Source: an uncultured beta proteobacterium
GTDB taxonomy: Bacteria > Pseudomonadota > Gammaproteobacteria > Burkholderiales > Burkholderiaceae_C
Assembly (NCBI GenBank): GCA_903861575.1
Contig: CAIOUR010000159.1
Coordinates: 1 to 42,201 of the forward strand
DNA: 42,201 bases
Reading direction: 5' to 3'
Within the stretch, counting starts at the first letter, position 1. Each line of letters opens with the position of its first letter. A model generated the notes under the pieces. The model did no database searches. It was given only the letters and a program-made list of their open reading frames with translations, and was not told the origin of the DNA. A program made the position numbers and the translations under genes. Positions 9,047 to 16,150 of the stretch are shown here, one piece after another.

Positions 9047-9363
9047 CGGCTTATAGCATTGTGTTGGTTATCGCCGCGCCCTTCCAAAGATGACCCTCTA
9101 GGAGAACGGTCGGGTACGGGCTTCCCAAACCTTGGTTAGTCCAGGTCGACTTCATCTTTATCCATTTTTCGTTTCAACATCGGAATTGCCCTACCAGAAC
9201 GGCCTGTGCAATGTAAACCAAGGGGGTGCCGGGACAGGGTCATCCGAAGCTGATAAGCCCGATGTGAGAACCCGAGCCAGCGAAAAAATGTCGCTACGCG
9301 AGATCGGCAATTCCAGCTCCACATAAACTGAGTGATCAAACTCCCCTTTTAGCCGAGGTCGTC
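9047..9363. other. Intergenic region, no gene recognised
   Basis: About 317 bases between the MFS gene and the amidotransferase remnant. It must hold the MFS promoter on the minus strand. A 67-codon minus ORF (9136-9339) shows no domain, no ribosome site that I can see and an atypical composition rich in Arg and Trp. I do not call it a gene. Confidence 0.5.
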
Positions 9364-9577
9364 ATGTGTAGGTGGGTTGCTTGCGCTGGGCCAGAGATGT
9401 ATTCCGACGATCTCATGGGCACCGCACACACGCGCCAACCAAAATGGGTTACATCCGATTACCACCATTGCATCCGAACCATCGGATTCCGATTCCACAC
9501 ATTGGTTCCAAGTTGAAGAGCGCAATGGCGTTCATTGGACCGAAGGTGGACTGGAGCACTTCAAAATCACCCTCTGA
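9364..9577 (+). pseudogene. Remnant of a class II glutamine amidotransferase (YafJ/EgtC-like)
   Basis: ATG 9364 has a GAGGT ribosome site and encodes MCRWVACAGPEMYSDDLM. This matches the invariant MCRW start of YafJ/EgtC-type class II glutamine amidotransferases, in which Cys2 is the catalytic N-terminal nucleophile. About 25 codons later the frame loses any resemblance. In the +1 frame a segment TIASEPSDSDSTHWFQVEER appears, like the ASEPLDD-x-W tail near the C-terminus of the same family, and ends at TGA 9577. So both ends survive while the ~200 central residues are gone and the frame has slipped. The head match is good; the tail match is an inference from memory of the family. Confidence 0.55.
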
Positions 9578-9615
9578 TTCGTTCAAGATCATCAAACGCA
9601 ACTTGTCCAAGTGGC

Positions 9616-10830
9616 TCATACTGGCTGAACTGCTTTGCTGGCGGCAAGCAGTTGCGCAGCTGAATCCATACCGCGGGAGGCGCGCGGCCACCACTGTGAA
9701 AACGCGTCGCAGCGCCGTTCAACGACTGGAAACAGCGCAGGCGCAGCCTCACATGTCGCGAAGCCTGCGAGCCATGGGCTCAAATGGGGCTCGTCCACGC
9801 TGCTCACCGACCGCGCACCTCTCAGCGCAGTCGCCATAGCGGCAGCATCACCCTGCCAACGCAGCGTTACCATCTCTGCCATACGGCTAAGAACAAACGT
9901 CCACCGGCGCTCGCTCCAGGGCCAAACTTGGTGGAATTCGTTGAGCAAGACGCCCACAACCGCCGCGTCGGCGGGCAAATACGCGGGCAACTCCCCCAAA
10001 TTCCAAGGGTGCACCAACCAAACATCCCGGCCAGCAACAGCCAGACCATCGGGAGCCGTCCAACCAAATTTTGAGGGCGGTTCCTTCAAAACAGGCGGCT
10101 CAGTGCGTGGGGGCTCCGCATATGGCGCTTGGACCCCTTGGTGCTCACAAACCGTCGGATTTCGAGCAAGCTGGTCCAAGGCTTCGTAAGACTGGTCGAT
10201 GACACTGCCCTTGCTGTGCCATTCCGCGGGCGCGAACCGGGCGACGTTGTCCGCATTGAAAAGATAGGGTTTACGGCTGCCGGTACCGGCCACCCATTGC
10301 CAACTCAGGTGGTTGCTGGCGAGGTCACCGTCCAGCAAGTGGCCATAGAGCCAGTCCGCACCCACCCGCCAGTGCACCTTTCGCACATGTACGACATAGC
10401 TGGCCAGCCACATCCGGGCGTGGTTGTGCAGGTAGCCGGTGGCATACAAAGCACGAACCGCCATGTCGATGACCGGAACACCTGTTACGGCTCCCCGAAT
10501 GTCAGCAGGGAGTTGTTTCGCGTAAAACGCTTGCGGCAAGGGACCATCATGCAAGGACTCCAAAATTCCCGCACTGCGATGCTGCCAGACATGGCGAAAG
10601 TACGCCCGCCAGCCCAGTTCAAAGACCCACTTGTGCTGCACCCCCAGCGAATGCAGATCGTTCACCGCGGCGAGCACCTCAGGCGCGCTGATGAGACCAT
10701 GCGTGATGTATGGGGATAGTCGGCTTACGGATCCCTGCAACGCATTACGACTGCGCGCGTAGTCATGCGGGCGGACTGCCGCCGCACGCGCAAAAGCAGC
10801 TTCACGGGTAGGGGGAAATATGTCAGCCAT
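9616..10830 (-). CDS. Photolyase/cryptochrome-like flavoprotein with FAD domain first and a C-terminal alpha/beta extension
   Basis: 404 residues from ATG 10830, with AGGGA 7 nt upstream; the track's GTG at 10857 is less likely. Residues 1-~230 form the helical FAD-binding domain of DNA photolyases: RLSPYITHG (~38), TGVPVIDMAVRALYATGYLHNHARMWLASYVVH (split motif, ~116-148) and DGDLASNHLSWQW-VAGTG (~167-184). The Asn four residues before the WQW tryptophan, equivalent to the flavin-N5 Asn of E. coli PhrB, is kept (N173), but the usual NGG is HLS. The normal N-terminal antenna domain is missing. Instead residues ~250-404 (DVWLVHPWNLGE, AAVVGVLLNEFH) look like a Rossmann/antenna domain placed at the end. 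Light-driven repair or signalling is likely. It is divergent from the MerR operon and shares its control region. Confidence 0.85.
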   Translation of the reverse strand: MADIFPPTREAAFARAAAVRPHDYARSRNALQGSVSRLSPYITHGLISAPEVLAAVNDLHSLGVQHKWVFELGWRAYFRHVWQHRSAGILESLHDGPLPQAFYAKQLPADIRGAVTGVPVIDMAVRALYATGYLHNHARMWLASYVVHVRKVHWRVGADWLYGHLLDGDLASNHLSWQWVAGTGSRKPYLFNADNVARFAPAEWHSKGSVIDQSYEALDQLARNPTVCEHQGVQAPYAEPPRTEPPVLKEPPSKFGWTAPDGLAVAGRDVWLVHPWNLGELPAYLPADAAVVGVLLNEFHQVWPWSERRWTFVLSRMAEMVTLRWQGDAAAMATALRGARSVSSVDEPHLSPWLAGFATCEAAPALFPVVERRCDAFSQWWPRASRGMDSAAQLLAASKAVQPV

Positions 10831-11034
10831 GCTCACGTCCCTGCTGGGTATCCGCACACACAGGCCCGAATCCGGGCCATCCGCGCGGGCTGCCCATCAG
10901 CGTCAGCAGCCTCACCGGATGGCATGCAAAGGAAAATCTGAGCCACGAAAATGTCAACAAGAAGTTTCTCATAAATTATAATTTCGGTGGTTAATTAAAA
11001 AAATCCAGTAAAAAACTATGCAAATAGGTCAAAA
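10831..11034. promoter_or_regulatory. Divergent control region between photolyase and MerR operon
   Basis: A 204-bp AT-rich gap between divergent genes. It contains a perfect 12-bp palindrome AAATTATAATTT (10973-10984) that includes TATAAT, a plausible -10 for the MerR operon, ~50 nt before its start. On the minus strand, TTGACA (rc of 10952-10957) could be a -35 for the photolyase, though no good -10 is seen 17 nt away. A MerR protein encoded next door would be expected to bind here. This is motif-level inference. Confidence 0.45.
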
Positions 11035-12030
11035 GTGAACAGAAAAACGTCGGGATACACCAATTTACACAAGATTGGGGCCGTGTCCACCCGCAGTGGC
11101 GTACCGGCACCAACGCTACGTGTCTGGGAGGCGCGGCACGGCACATTTGAGCCCACAAAGACCATGGGAAAACATCGCTTGTATTCGGACGAAGATGTCC
11201 TGAAAGCCACTCTGCTAAAGCGACTGATTGGCCAGGGACACGCCATCGGCGAGATTGGCAAACTAGGCACGCAAGCTCTGAGCGCGCTGCTCTTCGAGGC
11301 CAAAGCTGTGGAATGCAAGCCGCCCCTGCCGGATAGCGAGAGCGACGCGGTGTCAGTTGTTGTCATCGGACTGGCCCTGGCAAGCCGGATAGAGGCCAAG
11401 CGTTTCACGCTGAATTTCCAGAGCAATCTAGTGAAAGTCACGGGCGTTTTCAGTGACCTCGCCCATGCTCTAGCAGCCAAATCAGACAATCCGCCACAGG
11501 TGCTGCTGGTAAAGCTCAATTCTTTGCACGTCACGACCCAGCTTGATCTGCATGAAGCAGCGACGCACTGCGCAGCGCGGCAGGTGATTGTGCTCTACAA
11601 CTTTGCGCCGGAGAACGTGGTCGAATCGCTCAAAAGTGCTGGCGTTCTGGTACGGCGGGAGCCTATTTCTGACTCTGACTTGTCCGAGCTGATTCGATCT
11701 GCGGGCTCCAGATCAGCCGGCGTAGACACCAGTTCCTTGGCCACGCCAGAACGCGTTAAGCCTCGCCGATACAGCGAAGAGACACTTGTGATCGTAAGCA
11801 CCATGCCTTCGACAGTTGCGTGCGAATGCCCTCGCCATGTCGCAGAGATCATTTCCCAACTGGCAAGTTTTGAGCAATACAGCAAAGACTGCTTGAGCAG
11901 GTCCAAGGAGGATGCCGACCTTCACGCCTATCTCCACTCGGTTGCAGGATCAGCCCGCGTCCTATTCGAGGGCGCATTGCAAATCATCGCTGATTACGAA
12001 GGAATCGAACTGCGGCGGGAGGGCTTGTAA
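11035..12030 (+). CDS. MerR-family regulator with unusual C-terminal sensor region
   Basis: 331-residue regulator. Residues ~8-80 are a MerR winged helix: HKIGAVSTRSGVPAPTLRVWEARHG and KHRLYSDEDVLKATLLKRL. Residues ~100-220 alternate strands and helices like a flavodoxin/B12-binding fold (VSVVVIGLALASRI, PQVLLVKLNSLH, RQVIVLYNF) but lack the DxHxxG cobalamin motif. The last ~90 residues are helical with C263-E-C265-P-R-H and a later ALQIIADYEG end. This differs from CarH/LitR although the gene context is the same. GTG 11035 is preceded by AGGT; a six-codon ATG ORF (11018) ends in the same GTGA. It leads a five-gene operon of light-linked genes and probably controls it and the divergent photolyase. 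Confidence 0.85.
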   Translation: MNRKTSGYTNLHKIGAVSTRSGVPAPTLRVWEARHGTFEPTKTMGKHRLYSDEDVLKATLLKRLIGQGHAIGEIGKLGTQALSALLFEAKAVECKPPLPDSESDAVSVVVIGLALASRIEAKRFTLNFQSNLVKVTGVFSDLAHALAAKSDNPPQVLLVKLNSLHVTTQLDLHEAATHCAARQVIVLYNFAPENVVESLKSAGVLVRREPISDSDLSELIRSAGSRSAGVDTSSLATPERVKPRRYSEETLVIVSTMPSTVACECPRHVAEIISQLASFEQYSKDCLSRSKEDADLHAYLHSVAGSARVLFEGALQIIADYEGIELRREGL

Positions 12031-12032
12031 CG

Positions 12033-12404
12033 ATGCGGACGCTGAACGTCTTAGGGTCCGCATTAGTGCCCTGCTCCTACGATCCCCTGACAGGATATTT
12101 CCGAGATGGTTGCTGCAAGACGGATACGCACGACACCGGCAGCCACGTGATCTGCGCCAAAGTAACCCAGGAATTTTTGGATTTCTCCGCCACGGTGGGA
12201 AACGACTTGAGTACGCCCCGACCGGAGTACCGATTCTCTGGACTGAGCGCCGGCGACCGCTGGTGCCTGTGCGCGCGCAGGTGGCAACAGGCATGCCAGG
12301 CTGGGGTTGCACCCCCAGTCATCTTAGAAAGTACCCATGCCAGGGCACTCGATTTTGTGACGCTTGAAGCGCTGCAGGCCTGCGCATTGACTAAACCCGT
12401 TTGA
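12033..12404 (+). CDS. DUF2237 protein
   Basis: 123-residue cytosolic protein that matches DUF2237 nearly from end to end: NVLGSALVPCSYDPLTGYFRDGCC, then NDLSTPRPEYRFSGL, GDRWCLCARRW and AGVAPPVILESTH. The five conserved cysteines (PCS, GCC, VIC, CLC) suggest metal binding or redox chemistry; no function is established that I know of. It begins 2 nt after the regulator's stop, with GGGAGGG inside the regulator's end as ribosome site, so it is co-translated. DUF2237 genes are commonly found near photolyase genes, which fits here. Confidence 0.88.
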   Translation: MRTLNVLGSALVPCSYDPLTGYFRDGCCKTDTHDTGSHVICAKVTQEFLDFSATVGNDLSTPRPEYRFSGLSAGDRWCLCARRWQQACQAGVAPPVILESTHARALDFVTLEALQACALTKPV

Positions 12405-12416
12405 CCGCGAATCCGG

Positions 12417-12608
12417 ATGAGCACACCCACTTCATTTAAAGGCAATAAGCGCGCGCTACCCAGCAAACCCTGCACAGCTTGTGGCCGCGACATGACGTGG
12501 CGCAAAGCGTGGGCAAAGAATTGGGAGCAGGTTTTATATTGCTCGCAGGCTTGCCGTAGCCGTAAGACTCGTCAACCCGCAACGCCCGTCAACCCGGTGG
12601 CACCATGA
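12417..12608 (+). CDS. DUF2256 small zinc-ribbon protein
   Basis: 63-residue protein with KPCTACGRDMTWRKAWAKNW and VLYCSQACR, the whole DUF2256 signature. Two cysteine pairs (C-x2-C and C-x3-C) should bind one zinc. The family is typically encoded beside photolyase/cryptochrome genes and is thought of as an accessory; its role is not known. It lies 12 nt after DUF2237, and its stop overlaps the next start as ATGA (12605-12608), so its expression is tied to DUF3429 and the FeS photolyase. Confidence 0.88.
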   Translation: MSTPTSFKGNKRALPSKPCTACGRDMTWRKAWAKNWEQVLYCSQACRSRKTRQPATPVNPVAP

Positions 12609-13042
12609 AAACGATACGACGTCCCTTGCCGCGATCTGCCCAGGTATTGGGCTACGCGGGGCTTATTCCGTTTGTTGTATTAGCAACGGTGGCGTACGCC
12701 ATGGACGCCCCGGAGCAAGGTCTAGCCTCATTCGCTATGCGTGCTTATGCCGCAACCATCATCAGTTTCCTGGGTGCCATCCATTGGGGTCTCGCCATGC
12801 GTCAATCACAGCCCAACAGGTGGTTACTCTGGTGGGGCATTACGCCAAGCTTAGTCGCATGGGTGTCTTTGCTGGTCATGCCATTGGCTGGGTCATTCAT
12901 CCTCGCCGCAACGCTATGGCTTTGCTATTCGGTTGACAGGCGGGTTTACCCACTGTTCGGGTTGCAAGCTTGGCTTCGCATGCGACTGGTGCTGACGGCG
13001 GTTGCCAGTGTGTCCTGCCTGGTTGTCAGCGGTATCCTTTAA
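12605..13042 (+). CDS. DUF3429 membrane protein
   Basis: 145-residue inner-membrane protein with four to five hydrophobic segments. DUF3429 features are clear: VLGYAGLIPFV near the start, YAATIISFLGAIHWGLAM (~50-67) and WWGITPSLVAWVSLLV (~77-92). The histidine and tryptophan in GAIHWG sit inside a helix and are family hallmarks. Function is unknown. It starts in an ATGA overlap with DUF2256, and the photolyase GTG follows one base after its stop, which makes it the membrane member of this light-linked operon. Confidence 0.88.
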   Translation: MKTIRRPLPRSAQVLGYAGLIPFVVLATVAYAMDAPEQGLASFAMRAYAATIISFLGAIHWGLAMRQSQPNRWLLWWGITPSLVAWVSLLVMPLAGSFILAATLWLCYSVDRRVYPLFGLQAWLRMRLVLTAVASVSCLVVSGIL

Positions 13043-13043
13043 C

Positions 13044-14606
13044 GTGAAAATCGCGTTACGACATCTGGTAATCGTGCTGGGTGACCAGCTCAACGAAGAT
13101 GCCACGGCGCTAGCCGATTTCGATACGGAACAAGATGCCGTCTGGATGGCAGAGGTGGCCGAAGAATCCACCCACGTACCATCGTCCAAGCAGCGAACCA
13201 CCGTATTTTTAAGCGCAATGCGACACTTTGCGGAACGCCTGCAGCGACGGGGCATACCGCTGCAATACACCAAGCTGGACGCACCCGATAACGCCGGCAC
13301 ACTGGCGGGCGAGTTGGAGAAATGCCTATTGGGTAACCGTCCGGACAGGTTGGTTATGACTGCGCCCGGTGATTGGCGGGTGCTGAACGTAATGCGCCAA
13401 ATGGCGGCAAAACACGGGGTTACGCTGGAAGTTCGCGATGACCACCACTTTTTTTGCACCGTCAGGGACTTCGCAGCGCACGCGAAGGGACGTAAGCAAT
13501 TGCGCATGGAGTTCTTCTACCGCGAGATGCGAAAGCGTACAGGCGTTCTCATGGACGGCACGGTGCCTGTCGGCGGGCAATGGAACTTTGATACCGACAA
13601 TCGGGCTAGTTTCGGAAAAAGCGGCCCGGGATCGGTCCCTGGACCCAGCCGCTTCCAGCCGGATGCGATCACCCTGGAAGTTATCGCTCTCGTGAACCGG
13701 CGCTTTCCTCACCACCCAGGATCGGTAGACCTGTTCGGGTGGCCTGTTGACCGGGAGCAGGCATTACAAGCATTGAATGATTTCATCCGAAATAGGCTGC
13801 CGCAATTTGGGATGTACCAGGATGCCATGTGGGATGGCGAAGCGTGGCTATTTCACTCCCATATTGCGAGCGCTTTGAACTTGAAACTGCTCAACCCACG
13901 GGAAGTGGTTGCAGCGGCCGAAAGCGCATACGCCAAGTGCGACGCGCCGCTTGCCGCCGTTGAAGGGTTTATCCGACAAATTCTGGGCTGGCGGGAATAT
14001 GTGCGTGGGATCTACTGGACGCGCATGCCAAGCTATGCGCACAGCAATGCACTGAATGCCCGACAACCCCTGCCGGCGTGGTATTGGACCGGTGACACAA
14101 ACATGTCTTGCATGCGCGACGCCATCCACCAAACGCTCACGCATGGCTACGCACATCACATACAACGCCTGATGGTCACGGGCCTGTATGCCTTACTGCT
14201 AGGGGTGGAGCCGCAGCAGGTTCACCAGTGGTATCTGTCCGTGTACGTGGATGCGGTCGAGTGGGTTGAGCTGCCCAACACAGTGGGGATGAGTCAATTC
14301 GCCGACGGTGGAATCATGGCCAGCAAGCCCTACGTTGCCAGCGGTAAATATATTGACCGCATGAGCAACTATTGCAAGACCTGCCCGTTCAACCCTGCGC
14401 AGGCTACCGGCCCCACAGCATGCCCCTTCACTGCGCTGTATTGGGATTTCCTGGATCGACATTCGGAATCTCTGGCAAAGAACCCCAGGATGTTGATGCA
14501 GCTCAAAAACCTCAATAGGCTCAGCATTTCCGAGCGCGCGGCGATCTCCGCGCAAGCCCAAACGTACCGCACACCTCTGATGGCCCTTGCGGACAACCAG
14601 TGGTGA
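13044..14606 (+). CDS. FeS-type bacterial photolyase/cryptochrome (PhrB/CryB, (6-4) photolyase class)
   Basis: 520 residues from GTG 13044 (KIALRHLVIVLGDQLN), one base after DUF3429; the TTG at 13002 in the track would sit inside DUF3429. The N-terminal ~170 residues are the DPRP alpha/beta domain (GDQLNEDATALADFD). The rest is the FAD domain, with the family signatures MSQFADGG, KPYVASGKYI and ACPFTALYWDFLDRH. Four cysteines at about 356, 444, 447 and 460 have the same spacing (88, 3, 13) as the [4Fe-4S] ligands of Agrobacterium PhrB and Rhodobacter CryB, so the cluster should be present. Known members repair (6-4) photoproducts or act as light sensors and bind a lumazine antenna. Last gene of the operon; convergent with the TPR gene 4 nt away. 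Confidence 0.93.
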   Translation: MKIALRHLVIVLGDQLNEDATALADFDTEQDAVWMAEVAEESTHVPSSKQRTTVFLSAMRHFAERLQRRGIPLQYTKLDAPDNAGTLAGELEKCLLGNRPDRLVMTAPGDWRVLNVMRQMAAKHGVTLEVRDDHHFFCTVRDFAAHAKGRKQLRMEFFYREMRKRTGVLMDGTVPVGGQWNFDTDNRASFGKSGPGSVPGPSRFQPDAITLEVIALVNRRFPHHPGSVDLFGWPVDREQALQALNDFIRNRLPQFGMYQDAMWDGEAWLFHSHIASALNLKLLNPREVVAAAESAYAKCDAPLAAVEGFIRQILGWREYVRGIYWTRMPSYAHSNALNARQPLPAWYWTGDTNMSCMRDAIHQTLTHGYAHHIQRLMVTGLYALLLGVEPQQVHQWYLSVYVDAVEWVELPNTVGMSQFADGGIMASKPYVASGKYIDRMSNYCKTCPFNPAQATGPTACPFTALYWDFLDRHSESLAKNPRMLMQLKNLNRLSISERAAISAQAQTYRTPLMALADNQW

Positions 14607-14610
14607 GTCA

Positions 14611-15075
14611 CTACTTAGACGCCGGTTGATTTTTTAATTTGTAAGCGTTGATTGCCTGCTTCAGATCACGGTACTCTTCGCAACTGATGAAACACAATTT
14701 GTCCAATCTCAGTAGCAACTGCTCGGCGCCGGGCAGATCGCTACGAAGCAATAACAACTGACCGTAGTATTCAAGCGCGCCCTTGTGTTTGGGGTCAATC
14801 CTGAGCGCCTCCTGGTAATACATTTCCGCTGCATCCAGATCTGCGGGTTCCTTTTTTCGGTTGGCGTAGCCCATGAGGTTGTTCCAGTCCGCCGAAGCAG
14901 ATTGGTTAGATGCTTGCAACACTGTTATTGCCTTATCAAAGTTCTTAGCGTTCACAGCCTTGCGGGCATCGGCCAACCACGCAGGTACTACCTCCTTGGG
15001 GATCGAATCTCCCGCGTGGACGCCTAGAAAACCAGTAAGCGAGAGACCTATCAGAGCGGCTTTTATCGAAAACAT
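14611..15075 (-). CDS. Exported TPR-repeat protein
   Basis: 154 residues from ATG 15075, with AGGGTGA as ribosome site; the 45 extra residues of the track ORF run into the HDAC gene and are rejected. A signal peptide (MFSIKAALIGLSLTGFLGVHA) is followed by a helical region with TPR-like repeats: DARKAVNAKNFDKAITVLQ, LMGYANRKKEPADLDAAEMYYQEAL, and ALEYYGQLLLLRSDLPGAE. Two cysteines in CFISCEEY near the end may form a disulphide. Likely a periplasmic scaffold of unknown partner. It follows the HDAC-like gene by 76 nt on the same strand. Confidence 0.8.
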   Translation of the reverse strand: MFSIKAALIGLSLTGFLGVHAGDSIPKEVVPAWLADARKAVNAKNFDKAITVLQASNQSASADWNNLMGYANRKKEPADLDAAEMYYQEALRIDPKHKGALEYYGQLLLLRSDLPGAEQLLLRLDKLCFISCEEYRDLKQAINAYKLKNQPASK

Positions 15076-15151
15076 GATGTCACCCTTTCCGTGAGTATGG
15101 GACCTGTAGCGCTGCTGATGGATTATTGGTGTTCGCGGTCTGCTCCGCCAC

Positions 15152-16078
15152 TCAAGGGTAAATATCCTTAAATTTTTGCTGATAAGCCAGCGCCAAGCGA
15201 AAAGTTTCAAGTTGTATTGCTACGGTTTCTTCAATACGTACACCGTAGCCACCGGCCATTAGGAGAACCAAGGGAATATGTCGTGCAAAGCACCATTGAA
15301 ACACGCGCTCATCACGCAGATGCATACCGCCGGGCGTAAGCTTGAGGCGCCCCAGACGATCGCCCTCGAATGGATCCGCGCCAGCCAGGAAAAACACCAA
15401 ATCAGGGGTACAACGCGCATCCAGATTCAGCAAAGCCATATCCAAGGCAGCCAGATAGTCCGCGTCGCCACATCCGTCCGGCAAACCCACATCGATATCG
15501 CCTGCTTCTTTGCGAAACGGAAAATTTTTTTCACCATGCAAGGACAGCGTGAATACGCTGCTGTCACCCTGAAAGATCCGTGCAGTCCCGTTCCCCTGAT
15601 GAACATCGAGGTCAATCACCGCAACCTGTAGCGACTTACCCTCACGCGCCTTGTGCGCTTGAAGTACGCGCGCGGCTACGGCTACGTCATTGAACACACA
15701 GAATCCACCGCCCTTGTCGGCGTAGGCATGGTGGGTACCACCGGCCAAACTGGCGCCGACACCCCTACGAAGCGCCGAACGCGCCGCAGCCACCGTGGCC
15801 CCGACCGAGTGGCGCGCACGCTCGGCCATCGCCACGCTCCACGGGAACCCTATCTCACGCATCACAGTCGTAGCCATGGTTCCGTTAGCAATAGCCTCGA
15901 CATACGCCGAGGTATGCACCAGTTTCAACTCAGCATCGCTAGCCCTAGGTGCCTGTAGCAGTTGCACAGCAGGAAGATGGCGCGCCACAGCGTCTCTCAG
16001 CATCGCATACTTCGCCATTGGGAATCGGTGCCCCTGCGGCAAGGGAAGCACGAACTGATCGCTATAAAAAGCCTGCAT
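15152..16078 (-). CDS. Histone-deacetylase-family (AcuC/APAH-like) deacetylase
   Basis: 308 residues from ATG 16078 (MQAFYSDQFVLPLP); the track start adds 12 unlikely residues. The arginase/deacetylase-fold signatures are complete: GGTHHAY with tandem His 116/117, DLDVHQGNG (zinc ligands D158 and H160), GADPFEGDRLG (third ligand D235) and GGYG at ~276. It is a cytosolic zinc amidohydrolase. Bacterial members deacetylate acetylated proteins, polyamines or small amides, and the substrate here cannot be told. Same strand as ahpF upstream and the TPR gene downstream. Two short inverted repeats fill the gap to ahpF. Confidence 0.9.
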   Translation of the reverse strand: MQAFYSDQFVLPLPQGHRFPMAKYAMLRDAVARHLPAVQLLQAPRASDAELKLVHTSAYVEAIANGTMATTVMREIGFPWSVAMAERARHSVGATVAAARSALRRGVGASLAGGTHHAYADKGGGFCVFNDVAVAARVLQAHKAREGKSLQVAVIDLDVHQGNGTARIFQGDSSVFTLSLHGEKNFPFRKEAGDIDVGLPDGCGDADYLAALDMALLNLDARCTPDLVFFLAGADPFEGDRLGRLKLTPGGMHLRDERVFQWCFARHIPLVLLMAGGYGVRIEETVAIQLETFRLALAYQQKFKDIYP

Positions 16079-16088
16079 ACCTAGGGGT

Positions 16089-16133
16089 CCGCCATCACGG
16101 CAATGGCGGTCCAAGTACCCCCACGGTGGGTAC
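16089..16133. repeat. Two adjacent inverted repeats between ahpF and the deacetylase gene
   Basis: CCGCCAT (16089-16095) pairs with ATGGCGG (16103-16109) over a 7-nt loop. GTACCC (16115-16120) pairs with GGGTAC (16128-16133). They lie in the 72-nt gap after ahpF on the minus strand. No T-tract follows, so they may attenuate or protect RNA ends rather than terminate. Confidence 0.45.
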
Positions 16134-16150
16134 CATGGCGCGCCACGCAG

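Noticed and set aside
7791-9056. 421-aa plus-strand ORF
   Set aside because: Antisense to the MFS transporter; low-complexity Ser/Thr/Ala/Pro composition typical of a shadow frame.
9136-9339. 67-aa minus-strand ORF upstream of the MFS gene
   Set aside because: No ribosome site seen, odd composition and no recognisable family.
10129-10719. 196-aa plus-strand ORF opposite the photolyase
   Set aside because: Shadow of the photolyase; no domain and no ribosome site.
11035-12030. Calling the MerR gene carH/litR
   Set aside because: The context fits, but the DxHxxG cobalamin motif is missing and the C-terminus is different, so no symbol was given.
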